Shown: positions 17,555 through 26,662 of the stretch, piece after piece | How the letters are laid out: each line of letters begins with the position of its first letter | Position numbering within the stretch: the stretch's first letter is position 1 | Source: Chryseobacterium geocarposphaerae | Lineage (GTDB): Bacteria > Bacteroidota > Bacteroidia > Flavobacteriales > Weeksellaceae | NCBI RefSeq assembly: GCF_002797535.1 | Contig: NZ_PGFD01000001.1 | Coordinates: 806,001 to 870,000 of the forward strand | Length of the DNA stretch: 64,000 nt | Direction of reading: 5' to 3' | Notes under the pieces: generated by a model | Database searches by the model: none | What the model saw: the letters and a program-made list of their open reading frames with translations, nothing else | What the model was told of the DNA's origin: nothing | Made by a program: the position numbers and the translations under genes

Positions 17555-18001
17555 ATGAAAAAAATAGTTCTTGTATTTGCTGTTTTCTGTATTCAGCTTG
17601 GGTTTGCACAAAAAGTGACCAGCCTGAAGATTGAAAATACCGAGCAAAAAGAAAAGCTTATAGAATTAAGTAAGAATCAGCTCACGTCTTATAATAATAA
17701 TTTTTTAAAATTCTTGGCCGGCTTAAAATCATCGGATCGTAAAGTAACGGATGGTCTTTTGTCTGCTAAAGCTAAAGAAATTGTAACAGATAAGGTCTAT
17801 AAAAAGCTTTCTGAAGACATTCATTTTAATAAAACACTGGAAATATTTAAATCAGGGTATAAACCTATGATTGACGGGAGTTCTTATCCTATGATTCAGT
17901 ACAAATATTCAGATGATAAATCACAAGTTCCAACAGAATTGGTGACTGTAGTATTTGAAGAAAGTGGAAAGATTCTTGGAGTAAAACCTTTTAAGAAATA
18001 G
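17555..18001 (+). CDS. Exported protein of unknown function
   Basis: From the ATG at 17555 the protein has 148 residues with a clear signal peptide (MKKIVLVFAVFCIQLGFAQ). A TTG 33 bases upstream would prefix eleven residues and bury the signal peptide, so I chose the ATG. The mature part is Lys-rich, mostly helical at first (about 20-100) and then strand-like (IQYKYSDD, ELVTVVFEESGKILGVKPF), which resembles small periplasmic DUF-type folds. I recognise no family. It lies between the acyl-CoA reductase and the BI-1 gene, with 37 bases before the former and 39 before the latter. Confidence 0.75.
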   Translation: MKKIVLVFAVFCIQLGFAQKVTSLKIENTEQKEKLIELSKNQLTSYNNNFLKFLAGLKSSDRKVTDGLLSAKAKEIVTDKVYKKLSEDIHFNKTLEIFKSGYKPMIDGSSYPMIQYKYSDDKSQVPTELVTVVFEESGKILGVKPFKK

Positions 18002-18040
18002 ATCAGAATTTTTAAAATTTAAATTAAATAAAAACATACT

Positions 18041-18730
18041 ATGATGACAGATGCATTAGTCGCTCATTCTTCAGAGATAGAGCAAGCGGATTTTTACAAA
18101 AAAACTTACCTGCACGTTGCTTTATCCATTCTTGCATTTATTGGGGTGGAAACTGTATTGCTAAAGGTAGTTCCTGTGGAGCTTATCGCCATGATGTTCG
18201 GACAAAAGTACACTTGGTTATTGATTATCGGTGTTTTTTGGCTGGCTTCTGTTTTGGCTAATAAATGGTCTTTATCCCAAAGCAGATCAACCCAATATTT
18301 AGGGCTAGGATTTTATATTTTGCTTGAGGCTGTGATCTTTCTTCCCATTTTATATATTGCTACAGGGTATTCGGGAGGAGGAACATTAATATTTCAGGCA
18401 GCAATGCTTACTATCGCGATGTTTGCAGGATTATCTCTGGTAGCTTTTACTTCAAAAAAGGATTTTTCTTTTTTAAGAAATATCATTATTATCGGTGGTT
18501 TCATTTCATTGGGATTAATTGTTGCCGGAGCAATTTTCGGATTCAACCTAGGACTTTGGTTTTCTGTAGGAATGGTAGTTTTAGCTTCTGCAAGTATTTT
18601 GTATGAAACAAGTAAGCTGAAAAATGTATATACAACCGGTCAGTATGTAGGAGCTTCTTTACAGCTTTTTGCTTCCATTATGTTGCTGTTCTGGTATATT
18701 CTTAGAATTCTGATGAGTAGAAGAAGCTAG
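18041..18730 (+). CDS. Bax inhibitor-1/YccA family membrane protein
   Basis: A 229-residue inner-membrane protein with about seven hydrophobic segments, beginning near residue 25 and ending at residue 225. Spacing and composition match the BI-1 family, whose bacterial members act in membrane stress or calcium leak (BsYetJ) or bind the FtsH protease (YccA); which applies here cannot be told. Two adjacent ATG codons (18041 and 18044) could start it. A terminator follows, so it ends the transcription unit. Confidence 0.85.
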   Translation: MMTDALVAHSSEIEQADFYKKTYLHVALSILAFIGVETVLLKVVPVELIAMMFGQKYTWLLIIGVFWLASVLANKWSLSQSRSTQYLGLGFYILLEAVIFLPILYIATGYSGGGTLIFQAAMLTIAMFAGLSLVAFTSKKDFSFLRNIIIIGGFISLGLIVAGAIFGFNLGLWFSVGMVVLASASILYETSKLKNVYTTGQYVGASLQLFASIMLLFWYILRILMSRRS

Positions 18731-18780
18731 TTATGATGAATTAAGTTATTAAACTTAAAAATTCATTTTTATAAACCCAA

Positions 18781-18812
18781 AAAATCCTGATGTCTTTTCA
18801 TCGGGATTTTTT
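18781..18812 (+). terminator. Terminator after the BI-1 gene
   Basis: A 12-base stem with one G-U pair (18781-18792 with 18799-18810), a 6-base loop, and a run of six T's. Confidence 0.8.
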
Positions 18813-18897
18813 ATTGAAAATATAGGGAAACTTCGCGCGAAGTCTGTGTTTTTTTTAATAATTGAAATTTTTGAATTCTTCAATCTTTCAATCTGAT

Positions 18898-19146
18898 TTA
18901 CTTGTCAATAGATCCTAAAACCTTTTGTGCAAATGAGTTTAAAGCGTCCTTTTCACTCATTCCGTTTTGTACGTTGGCATGAACTTCCAAAGCTCCGCAG
19001 ATATTGGTAATTAATTCTCCTGCAACGTTTAAATCTTCTTCACTTGTTCCTCTGAACTCGCAGAAACTTTCCAAAACTTCTAATGTCTTTTCAAGGTTTT
19101 CAGGAGTCTGGTTTTGATAAAATTGTCTGATTATAGGTAACTTCAT
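18898..19146 (-). CDS. Small DUF6952-like protein next to thioredoxin
   Basis: An 82-residue soluble helical protein beginning MKLPIIRQFYQNQTPENLEK. It starts two bases after the thioredoxin stop codon, so the two are surely translated from one message. The family name comes from my recollection that flavobacteria keep a small DUF6952 protein here. It holds two Cys residues (in ESFCEFRG and NICGALE), which are not in a CxxC arrangement. A redox partner role is suggested only by context. Confidence 0.7.
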   Translation of the reverse strand: MKLPIIRQFYQNQTPENLEKTLEVLESFCEFRGTSEEDLNVAGELITNICGALEVHANVQNGMSEKDALNSFAQKVLGSIDK

Positions 19147-19148
19147 AA

Positions 19149-19454
19149 TTACAATTCGTTAAATAAGTTAATTAAACTTTCCGCCTGGTTAGACTGAACC
19201 TGATTCACCAATTCACCGTTTCTGAAAATGGCAAAAGTAGGTAAGTTGTCAACTTTAGCTAATTTTCGGCTTTCCGGTAATTTTTCAGCGTCTACATACA
19301 GGAAAGGGATGTTGTCGTTTTCAGAGGCCAGTTTCTTGAATTTCGGCTTCATGATTCTACAGTTTCCGCACCAAGTAGCACCGTACTGCACAACAACTTT
19401 TTCATTATCATTTACAATATTCTGTAACGTATCTTCTGTTAATTCTGTATACAT
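19149..19454 (-). CDS. Thioredoxin family protein
   Basis: A 101-residue cytoplasmic thioredoxin-fold protein. The active site is WCGNC (Cys29 and Cys32) instead of the usual WCGPC, which tends to change the redox potential. The conserved cis-proline is in NLPTFAIF (about residue 76). It is co-transcribed with the DUF6952-like gene and lies downstream of a 2-Cys peroxiredoxin on the same strand, so it probably reduces that enzyme (inference from order). Confidence 0.9.
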   Translation of the reverse strand: MYTELTEDTLQNIVNDNEKVVVQYGATWCGNCRIMKPKFKKLASENDNIPFLYVDAEKLPESRKLAKVDNLPTFAIFRNGELVNQVQSNQAESLINLFNEL

Positions 19455-19483
19455 AATTTTATTTGAAAATTTGAGAATTTATT

Positions 19484-19568
19484 AATTTGAAAATGTCAAT
19501 AAATAGAGAATGAGATAATTTTTAACTAATCAATGCGATTAATTGTCAAATTATCTCATTTTCAAATT
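19484..19568. repeat. Nested inverted repeats between thioredoxin and peroxiredoxin
   Basis: Inner arms AATGAGATAATTT (19509-19521) and AAATTATCTCATT (19548-19560) are perfect over 13 bases. Outer arms AATTTGAAAATG (19484-19495) and CATTTTCAAATT (19557-19568) are perfect over 12 bases and share four bases with the inner right arm, so the two stems compete. The loop holds a further TAATC/GATTA stem. It may lower read-through from the peroxiredoxin gene. Confidence 0.6.
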
Positions 19569-19579
19569 AACACATTGTA

Positions 19580-20212
19580 TTAGTTCTTAGACAAATACTC
19601 AGCTGTAGAAGTTCTGTCAGCCTTCATCGCTTCTTTTCCTTCTTCCCAGTTTGCAGGACAAACTTCACCGTGCTTCTGAACATGAGTATAAGCATCGATT
19701 AATCTTAAATATTCTTTTACGTTTCTTCCCAGAGGCATATCGTTTACAGACTCGTGGAAAATTTTTCCAGTTTCGTCGATAAGGTAAGTTGCTCTGTAAG
19801 TTACGTTAGAACCAGTGAAAACTTCTTCACCTTCTTCATTGTATTCGAAATCCTGGTCTACAATTCCTAAAATGTTTGCCAATTGTCTGTGAGTATCAGC
19901 TAAAAGCGGGTAAGTAACCCCTTCAATACCTCCATTGTCTTTTGAAACGTTCAGCCAAGCGAAGTGTACTTCGTTGGTGTCACAAGAAGCACCGATTACC
20001 TTTGTGTTTCTTTTTTCGAACTCTCCTAAAGCTTCCTGGAAAGCGTGAAGCTCAGTCGGGCAAACGAAAGTGAAATCTTTCGGATACCAGAACAAAAGAA
20101 CTTTTTGTTGGTTTTCTGTAGCTTCCTGGAATACATTGATTCTAAGATCATCACCCATTTCAGACATTGCGTCTACTGTTACATTCGGGAATTTTTTTCC
20201 TACTAAAGACAT
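19580..20212 (-). CDS. Typical 2-Cys peroxiredoxin (AhpC/Prx1 type)
   Basis: A 210-residue peroxidase that reduces hydrogen peroxide and organic peroxides. The peroxidatic cysteine is Cys51 (DFTFVCPTE), and the resolving cysteine is Cys185 (HGEVCPANW). I placed the start at ATG 20212 (MSLVGKKFPNVTV) because a longer frame upstream would run through the promoter and has no matching family sequence. A strong promoter precedes it. Thioredoxin, its likely reductant, is the next gene on this strand. Confidence 0.95.
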   Translation of the reverse strand: MSLVGKKFPNVTVDAMSEMGDDLRINVFQEATENQQKVLLFWYPKDFTFVCPTELHAFQEALGEFEKRNTKVIGASCDTNEVHFAWLNVSKDNGGIEGVTYPLLADTHRQLANILGIVDQDFEYNEEGEEVFTGSNVTYRATYLIDETGKIFHESVNDMPLGRNVKEYLRLIDAYTHVQKHGEVCPANWEEGKEAMKADRTSTAEYLSKN

Positions 20213-20246
20213 AATTTTCTCGTTTTTATATTTAAATTTTCTGATG

Positions 20247-20278
20247 CAAATATATAAATGTTTCATCTATCATTCAAA
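20247..20278 (-). promoter_or_regulatory. Promoter of the peroxiredoxin gene
   Basis: On the minus strand TTTG (20275-20278) is followed after 20 bases by TATATTTG (20247-20254). It matches the Bacteroidota consensus and ends 34 bases before the ATG at 20212. Confidence 0.75.
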
Positions 20279-20320
20279 TTGATTTTGATAAATAAAATCT
20301 ATAATTGTTTTTGATTGATT

Positions 20321-20352
20321 ATAAAGAAAAAAGCTCTGATTTCAGAGCTTTT
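20321..20352 (-). terminator. Terminator after the M16 peptidase gene
   Basis: Arms of 11 bases (20329-20339 and 20342-20352) with a two-base gap. On the minus strand T-rich sequence follows. Confidence 0.75.
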
Positions 20353-20360
20353 CTTCATAT

Positions 20361-23300
20361 TTAGTAACCAAATATTTCAGTTAAACTTAGCTTTTTCAGT
20401 TCACCTAACTTCTTCATATCCGCTTCGTTTACTTTGTCCTGAGAGGCCACGATACAATAGGTGTAATTTTTGCCTTTCATTTCCTTGTCATGGAAGCTGT
20501 TAATGTCCGTAAAAGAAAGTTTTGGAGCTTGTTCATATACATTTTTTCTGACGTCTGTACTGTTTCCAAGCTTTTGAGCTCTCAGGTAAGAGAAAATAAT
20601 CCCATCCTGAGTAATTCTTTCGGAAGCAATAGATTTTTTCAATCCGCTTTTTGCTGTTTCAAATAACTGCTCAGATTTTGGAAGCGTTGTTAAAAGTTCA
20701 TTCATTGCTGTGGTAGATTCGTTGAATTTATCAGCCTGAGTTCCTACATACGCTAAAACCATATTTTTATCTTCTTTCTTACTTGGTGAAGCAAAATAAG
20801 AATAGGTAGAATAAGCAAGAGCTTTAGATTCTCTAATGGTTTGGAAAACAATGGATCCCATTCCGCCACCAAAGTAATTATTGAATAAATTAACGGTTGG
20901 AGTTTCAGCAGCACTGTACTGATCTGCATTTCTTACCCAGAAAATTTCAGATTGTACCATATCATAATGTGCAAACAAAACTTTGTTCTTATCTGTAGGA
21001 ACCTGTACAAATGTTTTTGTTTTTGTCAGTTCCTTAAGATCTTTAGGAAGGGTATGGATAGGCTTTAAAGAGGCTACAAGATCATCCCCTGATTTCGGAC
21101 CGTAGTACAATACCTTATGCTTATAATTAAATAAATCATGAAGAACCTTAATAAGGTCTTCAGCTTTCAAAGCATCCAATTCTGCATCACTTAATACATT
21201 ATTGAAAGGGTTCTGGGCTCCATATTGTGCATAGCTTCTTAAGCCTGCCATAATGGTTCCTTTATTTTGCTTTGCATTGGCTCTTGCCTTTTTCAGCCTG
21301 ATCTTGTACGCGTCTAAAGCAGCCTGATCAGCCTGGCAGTTTTTAATAAGATCTTCAAAAAGACTAGCTGTTTTATCGAAATTTTCATTAAGTCCTTCCA
21401 GGGTAACATAAGTCTCCTCATTACCGGCGCTTACATTGAAGCTTGACGCCAATTTATAAAACTCTTTGCTTATGGTTTCTGAAGATTTATTTTTTGTTCC
21501 TAAATACTGAAGATATTCTGCAGCTAACGGAAGTATTTTATTGTTCCACTTTCCTGAATCAAAATGATAATATAATCTGAATAAAGCGTTATCTGTGTTT
21601 TTTACAGATAGTACATCAATATTTCCTAATTTGTTTTTGGTGATATCTTTATCATAATTCAGCCATACCGGAGCAATTGCATTTTCCGGCATTTCATCAA
21701 TCTTCTTTAAGAAAGGCGACTGGTCTTCTCTGTTTACAGAAACCGGTGTAATAGTGGGTTTGTCAACTTTTACGATACTTTTGTCTTCCCCTTTTCTTTT
21801 ATAAATAGCAACATAATTGTTTGCCTGCAGGTATTTTGCGGCAAAATCCATAATGTCTTTTTTTGTAAGCTTAGAGATCTCGTCTACATATTCCAAAGAT
21901 ACTTTATGATCAATATCGGAAGTAAACTCATCCATTAAAATACTAGCTCTGGAAGAATACTTTTCATCCTTCTGAATAATATTTTTCTTCTCATTATTGA
22001 CAATGGACTCAATAAGATCGTCTGAAAATTCTCCTTTTCTTAATTTATCGATCTCCTGAAGCAAAAGATTTCTCACTTCATCTAAAGATTGCCCTTCTGT
22101 AGGTCTTCCCTGTAGTAAAAGTACAGAGTAGTCTTTCAATACATACGGGAAAGCATACGCAGCCAATAGTTTTTGCTTTTTTACCAGATCTAAATCAATT
22201 AAACCGGCTTGCCCGTTAGTAAGCATATTACCAACTAAATTAAGCAGTCTTGCGTCTTTAGTTGTTGCTCCCGGAAATCTGAAACCAAGCATTACGTTTT
22301 CAGGATTAGGACCCACTACTTCTTTTACAATAGGAGAGGTGATCGGTTTTTCCTGTCCGATTTTATATTCAGGAATCGATTTGGGCTTCATATAAGAAAA
22401 AGCTTTATCAATTTTAGCAATCACTTCATCCGGATTGAAATCTCCGGACATGATGATTCCCATATTGTTGGGAACATAATAGGTGTTGAAATATTCTCGG
22501 ATAGCTTTAAGAGAAGGATTTTTAAGATGTTCTATAGTTCCGATGGTGGTCTGCTTTCCATAGTTGTTATTCGGGAAAAGGCTTGCAAACATCATATCAT
22601 ATACCTTGTCTCCGTCATCATCCAGAGATCTGTTTTTTTCTTCATATACAGCTTCTAATTCAGTATGAAAAAGCCTTAAGATAGGCTGTCTGAATCTTTC
22701 TGACTGTACCGTAAGAAACTTGTCTACAACATTTGAGGGAATATCTTCTGTATAAACGGTTTGTTCAAAAGAAGTAAAAGCATTCGTTCCGTCAGCTCCC
22801 ATTCCGGCCATCATTTTGTCATACTCATTGGCAATGGCAAACTTTGCGGCCTCTCCGGAAACCTTGTCTATTTCTTTATAGATTTCTTTTCTCTTATTTT
22901 CGTCTTTTGTAGAATTGTACTTTTCGTAAAGCGCATCAATCTGGTCCAGAATTGGCTTTTCTTTTGCCCAGTCTTTCGAACCGAACTTATCGGTCCCTTT
23001 GAAAAGCATATGCTCTAAATAATGGGCAAGACCTGTATGATCAGCAGGGTCTGTTTTACTTCCTGCCTTTGTAGCGATATAGGTTTGTATTCTGGGATCT
23101 TTGTTGGTGGGGCTCAGAATAACGGTAAGTCCGTTTTTCAATTTATAATATCTGGCTGCAGTAGGATCATTCGTTACATATTTGTAGGTGTATCCGTTTG
23201 ATGTAGCTTCTTTCCACTGGAAATCCTGTCCGTAAGCATAACCAACGAAACTTGCTGCAGCAATGCTGGTTACAATACTGATTTTTTTGAAAAAGTTCAT
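20361..23300 (-). CDS. Exported M16 family zinc peptidase (fused two-half form)
   Basis: A 979-residue protein with a signal peptide (MNFFKKISIVTSIAAASFVG, cleavage near residue 24). The inverted zinc motif HxxEH is His93-Glu96-His97 (LAHYLEHMLFKGT), and the third ligand glutamate is near residue 220 (EAVYEEKNR). The non-catalytic second half carries the GGGMGSIVFQTIRESKALAY motif that helps bind substrate in pitrilysin-like enzymes. The length fits the single-chain M16 type in which both halves of the clamshell are fused. It probably degrades peptides in the periplasm. The aminotransferase gene lies 27 bases upstream on the same strand. Confidence 0.93.
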   Translation of the reverse strand: MNFFKKISIVTSIAAASFVGYAYGQDFQWKEATSNGYTYKYVTNDPTAARYYKLKNGLTVILSPTNKDPRIQTYIATKAGSKTDPADHTGLAHYLEHMLFKGTDKFGSKDWAKEKPILDQIDALYEKYNSTKDENKRKEIYKEIDKVSGEAAKFAIANEYDKMMAGMGADGTNAFTSFEQTVYTEDIPSNVVDKFLTVQSERFRQPILRLFHTELEAVYEEKNRSLDDDGDKVYDMMFASLFPNNNYGKQTTIGTIEHLKNPSLKAIREYFNTYYVPNNMGIIMSGDFNPDEVIAKIDKAFSYMKPKSIPEYKIGQEKPITSPIVKEVVGPNPENVMLGFRFPGATTKDARLLNLVGNMLTNGQAGLIDLDLVKKQKLLAAYAFPYVLKDYSVLLLQGRPTEGQSLDEVRNLLLQEIDKLRKGEFSDDLIESIVNNEKKNIIQKDEKYSSRASILMDEFTSDIDHKVSLEYVDEISKLTKKDIMDFAAKYLQANNYVAIYKRKGEDKSIVKVDKPTITPVSVNREDQSPFLKKIDEMPENAIAPVWLNYDKDITKNKLGNIDVLSVKNTDNALFRLYYHFDSGKWNNKILPLAAEYLQYLGTKNKSSETISKEFYKLASSFNVSAGNEETYVTLEGLNENFDKTASLFEDLIKNCQADQAALDAYKIRLKKARANAKQNKGTIMAGLRSYAQYGAQNPFNNVLSDAELDALKAEDLIKVLHDLFNYKHKVLYYGPKSGDDLVASLKPIHTLPKDLKELTKTKTFVQVPTDKNKVLFAHYDMVQSEIFWVRNADQYSAAETPTVNLFNNYFGGGMGSIVFQTIRESKALAYSTYSYFASPSKKEDKNMVLAYVGTQADKFNESTTAMNELLTTLPKSEQLFETAKSGLKKSIASERITQDGIIFSYLRAQKLGNSTDVRKNVYEQAPKLSFTDINSFHDKEMKGKNYTYCIVASQDKVNEADMKKLGELKKLSLTEIFGY

Positions 23301-23327
23301 TTTGTATTTTTTTGATTTTGTTTTTGT

Positions 23328-24521
23328 TTAACTGAATTGGTCTAATAAGTTTTTAATACGTTTCATGGCTTCTCTCAGTTCTTCTTCTGAAGCTGCATAG
23401 GAAAATCGGATACATTCCGGGCTTCCGAAAGAAACTCCGCCTACACATCCTACGTGAGCATTTTCTAAAATGAACATGGCGAAATCGTCAGAATCCTTGA
23501 TTTCAGTACCGTTTAATGTTTTTCCGATATAATGAGAAATATCCGGGAAGAAATAGAAGGCTGCTTTAGGTAACAAAACTTTAAACCCTGGGATTTCTTT
23601 CATTAAATCATACACAAGATCTCTTCTTGTTTTGAAAGCATCAATCATGTATTTATATTCAGAAGGATCTGTTTTTAAAGCAGTAATGGAAGCTCTTTGA
23701 GCCACTGTGTTGGCACCGCTCGTCATTTGTCCCTGTACTTTTTCACAGGCTTTAGCCAGCCATTCCGGACATGCAGAATAACCGATTCTCCAGCCTGTCA
23801 TTGCAAAAGCTTTAGACATTCCGTTGATAACAGCAGTTTGTTCGTATACTTCAGGAAACTGTGCGATAGAAGTAGTGGTGGTTTCGTAGTTGATGTATTC
23901 GTAGATTTCATCAGAAATAACCGTAACGTGAGGATATTTGGCAATCACTTTTGCCAAGGATTTCAGTTCATCGTATGTGTAATATCCACCGGAAGGATTA
24001 CAAGGTGAACTGAATAAAATTGCTTTTGTTTTATCTGTAATGGCTTCTTCAAGCTGTTCAGCTGTAATTTTAAAGTCGGTAACATAAGATGTCGGAAGCA
24101 TTACGGAATTTCCTCCCATCATTTTTACCATTTCATCATAGCTTACCCAATACGGATTAGGCAGTATAACTTCGTCTCCGTCATTAATAAGTGCTGCCAA
24201 CACATTGATAATTGACTGTTTTGCACCATTGGAAACACAGATCTGTGTAGGTTTATATTCTAAATTATTGTCTCTTTTAAGTTTGTGGGCAATTGCTTCA
24301 CGAAGTTCTAAGAATCCTGGAACAGGAGAGTAATGGCTATAGTTTTCGTTGATAGCATCAAATGCAGCTTGCTTTATATTGTCGGGAACATCAAAATCCG
24401 GTTCTCCTAATGTTAAACTGATAACGTTGATACCGTTGGCTTTCATTTCTCTGGCCTTGTTAGACATTACGAAAGTCTGTGAGTAACCTAGTCTATTTAC
24501 TCTATCTGAAAGTTTGTTCAT
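23328..24521 (-). CDS. Class I/II aminotransferase (aspartate aminotransferase-like)
   Basis: A 397-residue PLP enzyme of subgroup I-gamma, in which aspartate aminotransferases fall. Motifs: the SNGAKQSI loop that holds the phosphate (about 97-104), NPYW, NPSGGYY near 175, ISDEIYEY near 203, PLP lysine Lys237 (GMSKAFAMTGWRIGY), and the substrate-binding Arg in IRFSYA near residue 375. Substrate cannot be fixed from sequence alone. A -7 element TATATTTG (minus, 24541-24548) lies 19 bases upstream of the start. M16 peptidase follows 27 bases later, possibly in the same transcript. Confidence 0.9.
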   Translation of the reverse strand: MNKLSDRVNRLGYSQTFVMSNKAREMKANGINVISLTLGEPDFDVPDNIKQAAFDAINENYSHYSPVPGFLELREAIAHKLKRDNNLEYKPTQICVSNGAKQSIINVLAALINDGDEVILPNPYWVSYDEMVKMMGGNSVMLPTSYVTDFKITAEQLEEAITDKTKAILFSSPCNPSGGYYTYDELKSLAKVIAKYPHVTVISDEIYEYINYETTTTSIAQFPEVYEQTAVINGMSKAFAMTGWRIGYSACPEWLAKACEKVQGQMTSGANTVAQRASITALKTDPSEYKYMIDAFKTRRDLVYDLMKEIPGFKVLLPKAAFYFFPDISHYIGKTLNGTEIKDSDDFAMFILENAHVGCVGGVSFGSPECIRFSYAASEEELREAMKRIKNLLDQFS

Positions 24522-24642
24522 GAATTTTTTTGAATTTTAACAAATATATATAATAAAATTCTCTCGGGAAACAGAAATAAGTCAATATTAAGTTTTTTGA
24601 ATATTAATCACTAGATTTGGAGATATTATAAAGATATTTGAA

Positions 24643-25464
24643 ATGTATAAAATTTTATTCTTGCTCGTGACTTCTTTGTGTTCGGCCCAGAATTATCGTT
24701 TTGTGTATGAATATAAGATGAAACCTGATCGTAAAATAGATTCTCTTGTGACGGATTATATGAATCTGGATTCTGATGGGAAAAGATCTTATTTCTATAA
24801 TGCTGCGAAATATGAAAGAGATTCCCTATACAATGTCACAAAAAACAGTGCAGATCTCTACAATGGTAAAAAATATGATCAGAACCTGGGATATATTATT
24901 GAGAAAAATTATGGTCAAAAAAACATAAAGTTTTATGATAAATATAAAACGGCCAACCTTTTAGTACTAGAGAATGAACCCCAGAAATGGAATATTGAAA
25001 AAGAATTTTTAAAAATTAACAATATCAATTGCCAAAAGGCAACAACAAACTACAAAGGAAGAGTTTGGGAAGCTTGGTTCAGCAAAGAATATCCCATCAA
25101 CGACGGACCGTATAAATTTACAGGACTTCCTGGGCTGATTGTAAGTCTTAAAGACAGTAAAGGTGATCATAGTTTTCATTTAATACAGATTAAAAAAAAT
25201 AAGACAGTTTTTGCCTTTCTTCCGAAGAATAGTAAAGAAATGAGTTGGAAAGACTACAGAAAAGCCTTAATGATCTATACATCTAATCTTGCCGATGATA
25301 TAGAGGCTATGAGTGTTGACAAAATTATAGGAGCAATGAATATTCAGTTTAAAGATGGCTATATAGCGAAATTTGATCTTAAAGAATTGAAAAAAAGTAG
25401 TAACCAGGACGATGAAATTGCCAAAAGGCTTCGCAGAACTAATAACCCGATTGAAAAAGAGTAA
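24643..25464 (+). CDS. GLPGLI family exported protein
   Basis: A 273-residue exported protein of the GLPGLI family, which is almost confined to Bacteroidota and is of unknown function. The name-giving motif FTGLPGLIVSL lies at about residues 158-168, preceded by the usual WEAWFSKEYPINDGPYKF stretch. The signal peptide is short (MYKILFLLVTSLCSAQ). A -7-like TAGATTTG (24612-24619) precedes it, with TTTG only 12 bases upstream, so the promoter call is weak. A clean terminator follows; it is a single-gene unit. Confidence 0.9.
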   Translation: MYKILFLLVTSLCSAQNYRFVYEYKMKPDRKIDSLVTDYMNLDSDGKRSYFYNAAKYERDSLYNVTKNSADLYNGKKYDQNLGYIIEKNYGQKNIKFYDKYKTANLLVLENEPQKWNIEKEFLKINNINCQKATTNYKGRVWEAWFSKEYPINDGPYKFTGLPGLIVSLKDSKGDHSFHLIQIKKNKTVFAFLPKNSKEMSWKDYRKALMIYTSNLADDIEAMSVDKIIGAMNIQFKDGYIAKFDLKELKKSSNQDDEIAKRLRRTNNPIEKE

Positions 25465-25471
25465 AATAAAT

Positions 25472-25499
25472 AAAAAGGCCGTTTGTTGATGGCCTTTTT
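25472..25499 (+). terminator. Terminator after the GLPGLI gene
   Basis: AAAAAGGCC (25472-25480) and GGCCTTTTT (25491-25499) pair over nine bases around a 10-base loop, and the right arm ends in five T's. Confidence 0.8.
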
Positions 25500-25530
25500 C
25501 TATGAAATAGGATCGGGTGAAATTTAAATA

Positions 25531-25561
25531 TTTGACCAAAGCTAATAAAAACTTATTTTTG
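25531..25561 (+). promoter_or_regulatory. Promoter of rsmG
   Basis: TTTG (25531-25534), 19 bases, TATTTTTG (25554-25561): consensus Bacteroidota promoter, 18 bases before the ATG at 25580. Confidence 0.75.
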
Positions 25562-25579
25562 CAGATTATAATAATTGAT

Positions 25580-26215
25580 ATGTCTACATCGTTAGTATTA
25601 AAATATTTTCCTGATCTTACTGAAACACAGATTGAGCAATTTTCCAAATTGGAAGCGCTCTATAATGAGTGGAACGAAAAAATCAATGTAATTTCAAGAA
25701 AAGATATGGAATCATTATATGAAAAACATATTTTACACTCTTTAGGAATTGCCAAGGTGATGGAATTTGCTCCGGGTACAAAAGTATTGGATATAGGAAC
25801 GGGAGGTGGTTTCCCGGGAATTCCCCTGGCAATATTATTTCCGGAATCAGAATTTACGCTGATTGATTCGATCGGAAAAAAAATAAGTGTTGTCAATGCA
25901 GTTGCGGAAGGGGCCGGATTGAAAAACGTGACCGCTATACATGGAAGAGCTGAAAAACTGAAAGAGAAATTCCATTTTGTAGTAAGCAGAGCGGTTACCC
26001 AAATGCCTGAGTTTTTAAGATGGCTAAAAGGAAAGTTTGAGAAAGAGCAGTTCAATGCAAAACATAATGGTGTTCTTTATTTAAAAGGTGGCGATCTTGC
26101 TGAAGAACTTGCCGGGTTGAGATGTGAGATATTTAATCTTAAAAATTATTTTGAAGAAGAGTTTTTTGACACAAAAAAAGTAGTCTATCTTTCAAAAGGT
26201 AATTTTAATTCATAA
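25580..26215 (+). CDS. rsmG: 16S rRNA (guanine527-N7)-methyltransferase RsmG
   Basis: A 211-residue methyltransferase that modifies G527 of 16S rRNA with S-adenosylmethionine. The SAM motif VLDIGTGGGFPGIPLA lies near residues 68-83, and the family pattern NVISRKD and LHSLG precede it; VSRAVTQ near 136 is also typical. A longer frame from a GTG at 25517 would run across the promoter, so the ATG at 25580 is the start. Loss of this gene gives low-level streptomycin resistance in other bacteria (family knowledge). Confidence 0.95.
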   Translation: MSTSLVLKYFPDLTETQIEQFSKLEALYNEWNEKINVISRKDMESLYEKHILHSLGIAKVMEFAPGTKVLDIGTGGGFPGIPLAILFPESEFTLIDSIGKKISVVNAVAEGAGLKNVTAIHGRAEKLKEKFHFVVSRAVTQMPEFLRWLKGKFEKEQFNAKHNGVLYLKGGDLAEELAGLRCEIFNLKNYFEEEFFDTKKVVYLSKGNFNS

Positions 26216-26250
26216 ATTTATAGTTCTAAATCAAAATTAATAAAATTGCT

Positions 26251-26658
26251 ATGAAAAATTTTATAAATATTGGGGTTTCTGTGGTAATGTTAGGATTAAT
26301 TTTGACGTCATGTAATGATGATAACGACTATCAAACTGTAGAAGCAGTAGAAAAAGTAAAAATTGATAGTGTAAAGATTATCAATGATACAATGGACGTT
26401 TTTACAGTTCAGAGCATTAAAACGTATTCGGTTTATCAGTCAAACTGTGAAGGTTTTTATGGGTATGATTATATTCATGATGACAATGTAACAAGATCTG
26501 TTACTGCATATAAATATAGAACAGACGGAGCTTGCCAACCTTCTACAAAGACGTTTGCCAGCCAAATTAATTTCAGCCCGCAACAGATAGGAACGTATAC
26601 TTTTAAATTCTGGAACGGAGGAAATACATGGATCACGAAAACCATTGTAGTGGAGTAG
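26251..26658 (+). CDS. Small lipoprotein of unknown function
   Basis: A 135-residue protein with a lipoprotein signal peptide and lipobox LTSC (Cys at about residue 22). The residues after the Cys are acidic (NDDNDY), the kind of pattern that acts as a surface-export signal in some Bacteroidota. The mature part contains three Cys residues and several Tyr, with beta-strand-like stretches (TYTFKFWNGGNTWITKTIVV). No family recognised. It precedes the DUF922 gene by four bases and is probably co-transcribed with it. Confidence 0.7.
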   Translation: MKNFINIGVSVVMLGLILTSCNDDNDYQTVEAVEKVKIDSVKIINDTMDVFTVQSIKTYSVYQSNCEGFYGYDYIHDDNVTRSVTAYKYRTDGACQPSTKTFASQINFSPQQIGTYTFKFWNGGNTWITKTIVVE

Positions 26659-26662
26659 ATCA

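Noticed and set aside
25660..26055. Antisense frame over rsmG
   Set aside because: rsmG has a promoter, motifs and correct length; the mirror frame has none.
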